Positions 36,795-44,921 of a stretch of 64,000 nt of DNA are shown here, piece by piece; the stretch's first letter is position 1, and each line of letters opens with the position of its first letter. A program made the position numbers and the translations under genes. The stretch covers positions 9,187-73,186 of the forward strand of contig NZ_JAUCDS010000016.1 in NCBI RefSeq assembly GCF_034674885.1, written 5' to 3'. The DNA comes from Castellaniella sp034674885. Its GTDB lineage: Bacteria; Pseudomonadota; Gammaproteobacteria; Burkholderiales; Burkholderiaceae_B. The notes beneath the pieces were generated by a model. It saw nothing but the letters and a program-made list of their open reading frames with translations. It ran no database searches and was not told the origin of the DNA.

Positions 36795-37715
36795 ATGAAG
36801 ACGGTGACATTGATCGGCGCGCCGACGGACATCGGGGCCGGCGCCCGGGGCGCCTCGATGGGTCCCCAGGCCCTGCGGGTTGCGGGGATTGATCGGGCCT
36901 TGCGCAGACAGGGCTTCGAGGTCATCGACGCAGGAGATCTGTCCGGGCCGGGCAACCCCTGGCAGGCACCCGTGCAGGGCTATCGTCACCTGGAACAGGT
37001 GGTGGAGTGGAACGCGCAGGTATTCCAGGCTGTGTCCGCCGAACTCGAACAGGGCCGCCTGCCCATGCTGCTGGGTGGCGATCACTGCCTGGGGCTGGGG
37101 TCGGTCGGTGCCGTCGCGCGCCATTGCCGACGTCAGGATCGGCCTGTGCGGGTCTTCTGGCTGGATGCCCATACTGATTTCAACACCGCGCAGCTCAGTC
37201 CCAGCGGCAACGTGCATGGCATGCCGGTGGCCTGCCTGTGCGGTTTCGGCCCGCGCGAACTGACGGAGCTGGGCGGGCCGTCCCCTGCGCTGCGAGTGGA
37301 TGACTTGCGCATGGTCGGCATCCGCAGCGTGGACGCCGGCGAGCGTCGATTCGTGCATGAGCAGGGGCTGGACGTCTACGACATGCGCACCATCGACGAA
37401 CGGGGCATGCGGGCCGTGATGGAGGCCGCCCTGGACGGCCTTGCGCCGCAGGCGCACATCCACGTGAGTTTCGACGTGGATTTTCTGGACCCGGATTATG
37501 CACCGGGGGTGGGCACCACGGTGCGCGGCGGGCCGACCTGGCGTGAGGCTCAGCTCTGCATGGAAATGCTGGCGGATACGGGACAGGTAGGGTCGGTGGA
37601 CATCGTCGAGCTCAATCCCGCCCTGGACGTGCGCAACGGCACGGCCAAAGTCGCGGTGGAATTGGTTGAAAGCCTGTTTGGCCAATCAACGTTGATCCGG
37701 CGCGGGCGCGATTAA
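36795..37715 (+). CDS. rocF: Arginase
   Basis: 306 residues. Binuclear manganese enzyme that splits arginine to ornithine and urea. Metal ligands are in GGDHCLGLGS, WLDAHTDFNT and SFDVDFLDPDYAPG, and PSGNVHGMPVACLCG is conserved. It forms a catabolic pair with the cyclodeaminase gene. The last 30 bp overlap the 3' end of hpnE on the other strand, leaving no room for a separate terminator. Confidence 0.95.
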   Translation: MKTVTLIGAPTDIGAGARGASMGPQALRVAGIDRALRRQGFEVIDAGDLSGPGNPWQAPVQGYRHLEQVVEWNAQVFQAVSAELEQGRLPMLLGGDHCLGLGSVGAVARHCRRQDRPVRVFWLDAHTDFNTAQLSPSGNVHGMPVACLCGFGPRELTELGGPSPALRVDDLRMVGIRSVDAGERRFVHEQGLDVYDMRTIDERGMRAVMEAALDGLAPQAHIHVSFDVDFLDPDYAPGVGTTVRGGPTWREAQLCMEMLADTGQVGSVDIVELNPALDVRNGTAKVAVELVESLFGQSTLIRRGRD

Positions 37716-38999
37716 CGCCTGTTTCGCTGCTTTCAGGCCGCTGCGCACCGCGCCTTCCAGCACCGCCGGGTAGCCTGTGTCCGTCCAGTCGCCAGCCAGC
37801 AGCAGGCCAGGCCAGGGGGTAGCAGGGCCGGGCCGCCGCAGGTTCGGGGTGACATCGAAGGTCGCCCGCTTTTCCGTGATCAGGATCTGCGCCTCGATGG
37901 GGGGCAGGGGACGGGGCGCCTGGGCGCGGATCTGCGCTATCGTGCCGGCGATGATCCGGTCCGTGCCCTGACCGGCGTAGCGGTCAGCTGCCCCGATGAC
38001 GATGTGAAGCAAGCAGCGGTCTGCCGGATCCGTGCTGATGGCGCTGTGATCGAACAGCCATTGCCCCCAGGCGTGATGTGCGGGATCGTCCCACAGCAGC
38101 GTCATGGCTTGTCCTGATTCCCAGGGCCGGCTCAGCCTCAGGCTGACCGTGCCGATTGCAGCGTGCCGCAGCGTCGGCCAGGCGGCCAGATAGGGTACGG
38201 CATCGGGCAAGGAGGCCAGCAGGCGCCAGGCTTCGGGCTGCGGGATGGCCAGGATCACCTGGTCGCAGGGCTCGTCATCCACATGCCAGCCGCCGGCCGG
38301 TGCGGGGGTGATGGCGCGCACCCGCTGCCGCCGCAGGTCTTTGCCCAGCAGCTGGCAGGCCTGCTTTGGCCAGAGATCATGCAGCTGTCCCCGAGGGATG
38401 ATCGTTCGGCTGGCGGCTGCGCCTGCGGCCAGGCTGTCTTGCAGGATGCAGGCCAGCAGGCGGGCGTCGGCCTGGTCCAGCGAAGTGTTCGTTGCCGCCA
38501 GGCACAGCGGCCCCCACAGGCGTTCCAGCAAGAGCGGCGGGCAGCCCAACTGCCGCAGCCAGTCGGCGGCTGTCTGCGTCGCGTCGATCGGTTCCGGGTC
38601 CAGGGAGCGCAGCACGCGCTCCAGGTGCCGGCGGCCCGGCCAGCCTGACAATCCCCGGCTGCCAAACAGCGCTCCCAGGCGGTGAGCTGGCGCGGGCAGC
38701 GGCCAGAATCCCAGGCGCAGGCTGCCGTCGGCCGATTGCAGCTTCAGCGGCTGGATGAGGCAGGCCTCGTCCGGGTCCACGCCCAGGGAACGCATCAGGG
38801 CCAGCGTATCGCGGTAGGCGCCCAGCAGGATGTGCTGACCGTTGTCGGTCGTCAGGCCCAGCCCGGGGTGTGTCACCGGCCGGGCTCGGCCGCCCGCCTG
38901 CGCGGCGGCCTCGAAAACCTGCACCTGGCATCCGGCGCGACGCAGATGCACGGCGGCTGCCAGACCGGCCCAGCCTGCCCCGATGACGGCGACCTTCAT
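37686..38999 (-). CDS. hpnE: Hydroxysqualene dehydroxylase HpnE
   Basis: 437 residues. FAD-dependent amine-oxidase-fold enzyme that reduces hydroxysqualene to squalene. Dinucleotide motif VAVIGAGWAGLAAAVHLRRA, then AGGRARPVTHPGLGL with NGQHILLGAY typical of HpnE, and C-terminal GLLLAGDWTDTGYPAVLEGA. The start overlaps the hpnD stop by 4 bp. Third of the hpnC-D-E set. Confidence 0.94.
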   Translation of the reverse strand: MKVAVIGAGWAGLAAAVHLRRAGCQVQVFEAAAQAGGRARPVTHPGLGLTTDNGQHILLGAYRDTLALMRSLGVDPDEACLIQPLKLQSADGSLRLGFWPLPAPAHRLGALFGSRGLSGWPGRRHLERVLRSLDPEPIDATQTAADWLRQLGCPPLLLERLWGPLCLAATNTSLDQADARLLACILQDSLAAGAAASRTIIPRGQLHDLWPKQACQLLGKDLRRQRVRAITPAPAGGWHVDDEPCDQVILAIPQPEAWRLLASLPDAVPYLAAWPTLRHAAIGTVSLRLSRPWESGQAMTLLWDDPAHHAWGQWLFDHSAISTDPADRCLLHIVIGAADRYAGQGTDRIIAGTIAQIRAQAPRPLPPIEAQILITEKRATFDVTPNLRRPGPATPWPGLLLAGDWTDTGYPAVLEGAVRSGLKAAKQALIAPAPDQR

Positions 39000-39859
39000 T
39001 TCGCCAGGCGGCGTACCAGCCCCTGGCCGCCGCTGACCCAGACCTTCCAGGCCAGCCAGAACTTGCGGATGGGCGTCAGGGCCATGCGCTGGTTCAGCAC
39101 GTGCCAGCCGTCGCGTTCGATCTCGTCCAGCAGCGTGTGGTAGATGGCGGCCATCATCAGGCCCGGGCGCTGGGCGCGGCGGTCGGCGTCGGGCAGCAGG
39201 CGCATGGCGTCCCGGTACAGGTCGCGGGCACGCTGAGTCTGCTGGCGCATCAGCGCGGTAAAGCCGTCCGTATGGCGTCCGTCCAGCACATCGTCGACCG
39301 TGACGCCGTGCTGCGCCATGTCGTCGGCCGGCAGGTAGATGCGGCCGCGTCGGGCGTCGTCACCCACGTCGCGGATGATGTTGGTCATCTGGAAGGCCAG
39401 GCCCAGGGTCTCGGCATATTCCAGCGTGCGCGGATCGGTGTAGCCGAAGATGCTGGCCGACAGGTCCCCCACCACCCCGGCGGCCCGCCAGCAGTACTGG
39501 CGCAGGGCTTCCCAGTCGGCATAGCGGAACTGGTCCAGGTCCATTTCCATGCCTTCGATGATGGCGTAGAACGGGTCCGGGCGCAGGCGGCAGGACTCCA
39601 GGTGGGGCTGCAGGGCGATGGCTACCGGATGATCCGGGGCGCCGTTGAACATCTGATCCACCTGGCCGCGCCACCAGGCCAGTTTCATGCGGGCGACGGA
39701 TGCCTCGCTGACCTCGTCGACGATGTCGTCGACCTCGCGACAGAAGGCGTACAGGGCCGTGATGGCCCGCCGTCGATCGGGGGGCAGGAACAGAAAGGAA
39801 TAATAGAAGCTTGAACCGCTTTGGGCGGCCTTGTGCTGGCAGTATTCGTCAGGACTCAT
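38996..39859 (-). CDS. hpnD: Presqualene diphosphate synthase HpnD
   Basis: 287 residues. Joins two farnesyl diphosphates to presqualene diphosphate. First Asp motif YAFCREVDDIVDEV and second motif QMTNIIRDVGDDARRGRIYL, with SSFYYSFLFLPPDRR at the start, mark the trans-isoprenyl synthase family, HpnD type. Overlaps hpnC by 11 bp and hpnE by 4 bp. Confidence 0.95.
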   Translation of the reverse strand: MSPDEYCQHKAAQSGSSFYYSFLFLPPDRRRAITALYAFCREVDDIVDEVSEASVARMKLAWWRGQVDQMFNGAPDHPVAIALQPHLESCRLRPDPFYAIIEGMEMDLDQFRYADWEALRQYCWRAAGVVGDLSASIFGYTDPRTLEYAETLGLAFQMTNIIRDVGDDARRGRIYLPADDMAQHGVTVDDVLDGRHTDGFTALMRQQTQRARDLYRDAMRLLPDADRRAQRPGLMMAAIYHTLLDEIERDGWHVLNQRMALTPIRKFWLAWKVWVSGGQGLVRRLAK

Positions 39860-40742
39860 GATGAAGGGGCAGGGCGGTGGCCGGGCGTGGGCGGGGCCGG
39901 CAGAATGCGCGCCAGCATAGCAGGAAGCCGTCGCGCCGGGTCAGGATGGGCCGGTTGGCATAAGGGTTGTCGCCGCCGCTTTCGAGCTTTTCCAGGATGC
40001 GCAGGCCGCCGTGGACGACCAGGCGCAGTTCCCAGCCGAAGCGCCCGGGCAGGCGCCAGGCCAGGGGGCTGCCGGCCATCAGCAGGCGGCGCGCCTGTTC
40101 AATCTGTTCCTGTGCGACGGCCCGCCAGGCGGCTGGCGCCTGGGACGGCCGTGATCGGCACAGGTCGGCCAGGGCGGGCAGCGTGACTTCGTGGCGGGCC
40201 AGGCAGTCCAGGGGGATGTAGCAGCGGCCCTTGGTCTGGTCCACGGCCACATCCTGGCAGAAATTCACGCGCTGCAGGCCGGTGCAGATGGCGTCGGATT
40301 GTTCCAGGTCTTGCGCGGTGGTGGCGCCGAACAGATGCAGCATCAGCCGGCCCACCGGGTTGGCCGAGCGGCGGCAGTAGTCCATCAGGGCCCGTTCGTC
40401 CGCATACGTGGTGACGGTCAGGTCCTGCAGGAAGGCCGACAGAAGGTCCAGGAACGGCTGGATGGGCAACTGGTGCTCGGTGATGGTTTGCCCCAGCCGC
40501 TCGAACAGGATCCTGTCGGGTGTGGACAGCGGAGTGCGGATGGCGCGATGGGCGCCCAGGTCCCGGATGGCGGATCGCCAGGACTCCAGCGCGGCCTGAC
40601 GGGCGGCGGGTTCGGCGTCGCCTTCGTCAGCCAGATCGTCGGCGCCCCGCGCGAAGGCGTACAGGTTGCGCACCGCCGGCCGCAAGCGCGCCGGCAGCAG
40701 AATCGAGGCGACAGGGAAGTTCTCGTAGTGATCGACAGCCAT
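39849..40742 (-). CDS. hpnC: Squalene synthase-like HpnC (hydroxysqualene synthase)
   Basis: 297 residues. Turns presqualene diphosphate into hydroxysqualene. Starts MAVDHYENFPVASILLPARL, with LYAFARGADDLADEGD and VNFCQDVAVDQTKGRCYIPL as the two Asp-rich motifs. First gene of hpnCDE. The -10-like AGTATACT lies only 8 bp upstream of the ATG, so a leaderless message is possible. Confidence 0.95.
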   Translation of the reverse strand: MAVDHYENFPVASILLPARLRPAVRNLYAFARGADDLADEGDAEPAARQAALESWRSAIRDLGAHRAIRTPLSTPDRILFERLGQTITEHQLPIQPFLDLLSAFLQDLTVTTYADERALMDYCRRSANPVGRLMLHLFGATTAQDLEQSDAICTGLQRVNFCQDVAVDQTKGRCYIPLDCLARHEVTLPALADLCRSRPSQAPAAWRAVAQEQIEQARRLLMAGSPLAWRLPGRFGWELRLVVHGGLRILEKLESGGDNPYANRPILTRRDGFLLCWRAFCRPRPRPATALPLHHES

Positions 40743-40750
40743 GATCCGGC

Positions 40751-40758
40751 AGTATACT
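40751..40758. promoter_or_regulatory. Palindromic AGTATACT, possible shared -10 of hpnC and alr
   Basis: AGTATACT contains TATACT on both strands. On the minus strand it would start hpnC mRNA at or beside its ATG. On the plus strand it would give alr a leader of about 150 bases. Both -35 regions are weak. Confidence 0.4.
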
Positions 40759-40765
40759 GAGCCTC

Positions 40766-40780
40766 GGCCGGAAACCGGCC
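40766..40780. other. Small hairpin in the alr/hpnC intergenic region
   Basis: GGCCGG-AAA-CCGGCC, a 6-bp stem with a triloop and no T-run. Confidence 0.35.
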
Positions 40781-40798
40781 TGAACGGGCGATCAGCCC

Positions 40799-40865
40799 AG
40801 GGAACCTCTGCACAAGCCTCACGGTAAGCGGGCGCTGCGGCGTGAGGCTTGTGCAGAGGTTCCCT
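40799..40865. repeat. Perfect 25-bp inverted repeat with IS-like ends
   Basis: Left arm 40799-40823 (AGGGAACCTCTGCACAAG then CCTCACG) is exactly complementary to the right arm 40841-40865, around a 17-base GC-rich loop. The outer GGGAACCTCTGCACAA resembles terminal repeats of IS5-group elements as I recall them. No ORF fits and no flanking duplication is visible (CCCA left, TAAG right). It may be a tiny MITE or a relic of two IS ends. Only one copy was noticed in this window. Confidence 0.7.
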
Positions 40866-40870
40866 AAGTC

Positions 40871-40896
40871 AGCGAGGCTCGGATGCCCCGCTTTTT
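40871..40896 (+). terminator. Terminator-like hairpin in the alr leader
   Basis: AGCGAGG/CCCCGCT (one mismatch) with an 8-base loop, followed directly by five T, ending 18 bp before the alr start. It could be an attenuator if alr is transcribed from upstream. Confidence 0.5.
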
Positions 40897-40914
40897 CTGT
40901 TTCTTGAGGATCCC

Positions 40915-42030
40915 ATGCCGCGTCCAATTCTGGCGACCATCGATACGAATGTACTTGCGCACAACCTGCACGTGGTGGCGCAACGCCTGGCCCGGGATGC
41001 GGCCGGGGCTTCTGCATCGATCTGGGCCGTCATGAAGTCGCACGGCTACGGCCATGGGATCGCTGCGGCGGTGCGCGGGTTCGCCCAGGCCGACGGCCTG
41101 GCAATGCTGGATCTGGACGAGGCCGTGCGTTGCCGCGAGTTGGGCTGGACGGGGCCGATTCTGCTGCTCGAGGGTTTTTTCGAGCCTGCCGATCTGGACA
41201 TCCTGTCCCATTATCGCATCAGCACCGCGATCCATTGCGCGGAACAGCTCGACATGCTGGAAGCAGGCCTGGTCCGCGCGCCGATCGATGCTTTCGTGAA
41301 ACTGAATACAGGCATGCATCGCCTGGGTTTCCAGCCGGATGAATATGCGGATGCCTATGCTCGCGCCCGGGCGCTGCAGACGCTGGGCGTGCTGGGCTCG
41401 GTTGGCAAAATGACTCATTTCGCGCGGGCGGACGACGACGCGGCCGTCACGCAGGCGCAGCTGGATTGTTTCCGGACGGTGACACGAGGCTTGCCGGGCG
41501 CGGTCAGTGTCTGCAATTCGGCCGCGACCCTGACTCCCGGGTTCTCGGCCGGCGTGGCGGATGGCGAACAATGGGTGCGGCCGGGCATCTGCCTGTACGG
41601 TGCGTCGCCCTTTGCCGACCAGCCGGCCGATACCTTCGGCCTGCAGCCAGCCATGACCCTCAGCGCGCGGCTGATCAGCGTGCATACCGTGCCAGAGGGC
41701 GGGGCAGTCGGGTACGGGCAGGTTTTCCGCGCCCCGCGAGCCATGCGCGTCGGCATCGTGGCCTGCGGATATGCCGACGGCTATCCGCGTCATGCGGCCA
41801 CGGGTACGCCGGTCACGGTGGCTGGGGTGCGCACCCGGCTGGTGGGCCGGGTATCCATGGACATGCTGGCCGTGGATCTGGAGCCCGTCCCCGCTGCCGG
41901 GGTTGGGGCGCCCGTCGTCCTGTGGGGCCAGGGCGGGCCATCGGTAGACGAGGTCGCGCTGTCCTGCGGTACCATCGGCTACGAACTTCTGTGTGCGGTG
42001 GCACCGCGGGTGCCGCGCCGCGAACTGTGA
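40915..42030 (+). CDS. alr: Alanine racemase
   Basis: 371 residues. PLP enzyme interconverting L- and D-alanine for peptidoglycan. The PLP Lys is in WAVMKSHGYGHG, where most enzymes read KANAYGHG; the Lys and the Tyr/Gly/His/Gly are kept. KLNTGMHRLGF, SHFARAD-like THFARADD, the catalytic Tyr region GYADGYPRHA and GRVSMDMLAVDL are all present. GAGGA lies five bases before ATG 40915. Unlike the open frame upstream, that start gives the usual MPRPI N-terminus. SDR and radA genes follow. Confidence 0.94.
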   Translation: MPRPILATIDTNVLAHNLHVVAQRLARDAAGASASIWAVMKSHGYGHGIAAAVRGFAQADGLAMLDLDEAVRCRELGWTGPILLLEGFFEPADLDILSHYRISTAIHCAEQLDMLEAGLVRAPIDAFVKLNTGMHRLGFQPDEYADAYARARALQTLGVLGSVGKMTHFARADDDAAVTQAQLDCFRTVTRGLPGAVSVCNSAATLTPGFSAGVADGEQWVRPGICLYGASPFADQPADTFGLQPAMTLSARLISVHTVPEGGAVGYGQVFRAPRAMRVGIVACGYADGYPRHAATGTPVTVAGVRTRLVGRVSMDMLAVDLEPVPAAGVGAPVVLWGQGGPSVDEVALSCGTIGYELLCAVAPRVPRREL

Positions 42031-42051
42031 AGTCCCTTTCAAGGACCCTCC

Positions 42052-42768
42052 ATGAAAAATAGCTGTGTGCTCGTCACGGGCGCGACCAAAGGCATCGGCT
42101 GGGCCGTCAGCCAGAGGCTGGCTGATCAGGGCTGCCACGTGGTGGGCATGGCCCGTCACACGGCGGACATCGACTTCCCGGGTTACCTCTATGCCTGCGA
42201 CCTGGCGAGCGCGGGCGAAACCGAAGAACTGCTGCGGGTGATCCGTGAAAAATATCCCGTCGATGCGGTGGTGAACTGCGTGGGGCCGGTCATGCCGGAA
42301 CCCCTGGGCGAGGTTGATCTGGCATCGCTCTACCAGTCCTTCGACCTGAACGTGCGCGTGGCCGTCCAGGCCGTCCAGGCCTTCGTGCCGGGCATGAAGG
42401 CCCGCAAGGCTGGCCGCATCGTCAATCTCTGCAGCCGGGCCGTCTACGGTTCGGTGGGGCACACCAGCTACTCGGCCGCGAAAAGCGCGCTGCTGGGCTG
42501 CACCCGCACCTGGGCCCTGGAACTGGCCCCCTACGGCGTCACGGTCAATGCGGTGTCCCCGGGGCCGGTGGAAACAGGGTCCTTCCGGGTCGAATGCCCG
42601 GTCGGCAGCGAGGCCGAACGCGCCGTGTTGTCCACCATTCCCCTGGGCCGCCTGGCCCAGGCCGATGAAGTTGCCGCCGCCGTAGTGTTTCTGTTGAGCG
42701 ACGAGGCCGCCTTCATCACGGGACAGGAACTGGGCGTGGACGGTGGCGGCAGCCTGGCGGGCCGCTGA
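42052..42768 (+). CDS. Short-chain dehydrogenase/reductase (FabG-like)
   Basis: 238 residues. Classical SDR with cofactor motif VTGATKGIGWAVSQRL, catalytic Ser in VNLCSRAVYGS, YSAAK catalytic pair, and PGPVET/GGGSLAGR C-terminal parts. The usual NNAG is NCVGP here. Substrate unknown; FabG-type 3-oxoacyl reductase is one option. It lies between alr (21 bp) and radA (1-bp overlap). Confidence 0.88.
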   Translation: MKNSCVLVTGATKGIGWAVSQRLADQGCHVVGMARHTADIDFPGYLYACDLASAGETEELLRVIREKYPVDAVVNCVGPVMPEPLGEVDLASLYQSFDLNVRVAVQAVQAFVPGMKARKAGRIVNLCSRAVYGSVGHTSYSAAKSALLGCTRTWALELAPYGVTVNAVSPGPVETGSFRVECPVGSEAERAVLSTIPLGRLAQADEVAAAVVFLLSDEAAFITGQELGVDGGGSLAGR

Positions 42769-44123
42769 TGGCCAAGGCCCGGACCCTGTTCCTCTGCACG
42801 GATTGTGGTGGCACGACGGCCAAATGGGAAGGCCGCTGCCCCCACTGCGGGGCCTGGAACACGCTGCAGGAATCCCGTGAACCGGCCGCATCCGCCACGC
42901 ACCGCTTTGCGCCTCTGGCGGCATCCGCGCCGGTGCGTCGCCTGGCCGACATCGAGGCCCGGGAGCAGGCCCGCAATCCCACCGGGATCGAAGAATTCGA
43001 CCGCGTGCTGGGCGGCGGCCTGGTGGCGGGCGCCGTCGTACTGATCGGCGGCGATCCGGGGATCGGCAAGTCGACGTTGCTGCTGCAGGCCTTGGCCAGC
43101 CTGTCGGAACGTGGCTCGGTGCTGTACGTCACGGGCGAGGAATCCGCCGAACAGGTGGCCTTGCGCGCCCAGCGCCTGGGTGTGTCGGGCGATGCCGTCG
43201 ACCTGTTGGCGGAAATCCGCCTGGAACAGATCACGGGGGCCCTGATCGAACGCCGGCCTGGAGTCGCGGTGATCGACTCGATCCAGACGCTGTATTCCGG
43301 CGACCTGACGGCCGCGCCCGGTTCGGTGTCTCAGGTGCGCGAATGCGCCGCCCAGTTGACCCGAGTGGCCAAACAGACCGGCGTGACGCTCATCCTGATC
43401 GGTCATGTGACCAAGGACGGCGCGCTGGCCGGCCCCCGCGTGCTGGAACACATCGTCGACACCGTGCTGTATTTCGAAGGCGACACCCATTCCTCGTTCC
43501 GCTTAGTGCGCGCCATCAAGAACCGCTTTGGCGCCGTCAACGAACTGGGCGTGTTCGCCATGACCGACCGGGGCCTGCGCGGGGTCAGCAACCCGTCGGC
43601 GCTGTTTCTGGCCGGCCATGCGCGCCAGGTGGCCGGGTCTTGCGTGATGGCCACCCAGGAAGGCACGCGCCCGCTGCTGGTCGAAGTCCAGGCCCTGGTG
43701 GACACGGCGCATGTGCCCAACCCCCGGCGCCTGTCGGTGGGCCTGGAAAGCAGCCGCCTGGCGATGCTGCTGGCCGTGCTGCACCGCCATGCCGGGGTGG
43801 CGACCTTCGACCAGGACGTGTTCGTCAACGCCGTAGGCGGGGTGCGCATCATGGAACCCGCCGCTGATCTGGCCGTAGCCTTGGCCATTCTGTCGTCGAT
43901 GCGGGATCAGCCCTTGCCGGAAGGCCTGCTGGCTTTCGGCGAAGTCGGCCTGGCCGGGGAAATCCGCCCGGCGCCACGCGGTCAGGAACGCCTGCGCGAG
44001 GCAGCCAAACTGGGGTTCGGTCGCGCCATCGTGCCCAGAGCCAACCTCCCGCGTCAGCCTATCGAAGGGCTGGAGATCCAGGCGGTGGATCGTGTCGAAG
44101 ACGTGCTCAGCGTGTTGCGTTGA
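42768..44123 (+). CDS. radA: DNA repair protein RadA
   Basis: 451 residues. RecA-like helicase that extends recombination intermediates. N-terminal C4 zinc finger FLCTDCGGTTAKWEGRCPHC, Walker A GDPGIGKSTLLLQ, the RadA signature KNRFGAVNELGVF, and a C-terminal Lon-like domain. Overlaps the SDR stop by one base (TGATG). Confidence 0.97.
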   Translation: MAKARTLFLCTDCGGTTAKWEGRCPHCGAWNTLQESREPAASATHRFAPLAASAPVRRLADIEAREQARNPTGIEEFDRVLGGGLVAGAVVLIGGDPGIGKSTLLLQALASLSERGSVLYVTGEESAEQVALRAQRLGVSGDAVDLLAEIRLEQITGALIERRPGVAVIDSIQTLYSGDLTAAPGSVSQVRECAAQLTRVAKQTGVTLILIGHVTKDGALAGPRVLEHIVDTVLYFEGDTHSSFRLVRAIKNRFGAVNELGVFAMTDRGLRGVSNPSALFLAGHARQVAGSCVMATQEGTRPLLVEVQALVDTAHVPNPRRLSVGLESSRLAMLLAVLHRHAGVATFDQDVFVNAVGGVRIMEPAADLAVALAILSSMRDQPLPEGLLAFGEVGLAGEIRPAPRGQERLREAAKLGFGRAIVPRANLPRQPIEGLEIQAVDRVEDVLSVLR

Positions 44124-44135
44124 AAGGTTGTTTGG

Positions 44136-44921
44136 ATGTCTGAAAGTTTGTGGTTGATCCCGGCGTGCCTGGCAGTCGGCGGCGTCATCGGGTTTTCCGG
44201 CGGAGTGTTGGGAATCGGTGGCGGGCTGTTCGCCATTCCTCTGCTGGGCCTGATCCTGGGGTACGAGCAGCAGGCTGCCCAGGGCACGGCCCTGATCATG
44301 GTGCTGCCGGCCGTGCTGCTGACCGTGCGCAAATACCACCAGCGGTCCCCCATCGACCTGCGTTCGGCGGGGGCGGGGGCGGCGGGGTCCATCGTCTTCA
44401 CCTGGATCGGCGCGCAGATCGCCCTGGGCATCGATCCCTGGCTGCTGCGCCGCATCTATGCCGGCTTTGTCTTCCTGATCGCCCTGTTCTATTTTCGCGA
44501 AAGCCTGGGCCGCAAGGCCCGTACGAGGCCGGCCAGTCATTTCCACGAGGTCGGCGAGGTGCGCCGCTTGTGGTATTTCGGGGTGGGTATTTTCGCGGGC
44601 CTGACCGGAGGGGTCTTCGGTGTGGGGGGCTCGGTCCTGGCCGTGCCCCTGATGACGACGCTGTTCCATCTACGCCAGACCTCGGCGCAGGCCCTGGCCC
44701 TGACCATGATCGTGCCGGGAACGGTGGTAGCCCTGGCCACCTACGCGTGGCACGGACAGGCCCACGGCCTGGTGGGGATTCCGCTGGCCCTGGGCAGCCT
44801 GCTGTGCGTGCCATACGGCGTGCGCCTGGCCTATGCCTTGCCCGAGGCGCGGCTCAAGCTCATCTTTGCCTGCATGCTGCTGCTCATCATGGCGCTGCTG
44901 CTGGCTCGGGGGCCGGCATGA
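44136..44921 (+). CDS. TauE/SafE-family sulfite exporter-like membrane protein
   Basis: 261 residues with about eight hydrophobic helices in two repeats. Each repeat starts with the Gly-rich signature (GGVLGIGGGLFAIPLLGL and GGVFGVGGSVLAVPLMTT). Members export sulfonates, sulfite or related anions; the substrate is unproven. Overlaps kdkA by 4 bp. Confidence 0.9.
   Translation: MSESLWLIPACLAVGGVIGFSGGVLGIGGGLFAIPLLGLILGYEQQAAQGTALIMVLPAVLLTVRKYHQRSPIDLRSAGAGAAGSIVFTWIGAQIALGIDPWLLRRIYAGFVFLIALFYFRESLGRKARTRPASHFHEVGEVRRLWYFGVGIFAGLTGGVFGVGGSVLAVPLMTTLFHLRQTSAQALALTMIVPGTVVALATYAWHGQAHGLVGIPLALGSLLCVPYGVRLAYALPEARLKLIFACMLLLIMALLLARGPA

Noticed and set aside
40864..42924. 686-residue minus-strand frame opposite alr and the SDR gene
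   Set aside because: No domain; both plus-strand genes are well supported.
44150..44917. Long extension upstream of kdkA
   Set aside because: It is an out-of-frame reading of the TauE/SafE gene; the kdkA ATG at 44918 is coupled to that gene's stop.
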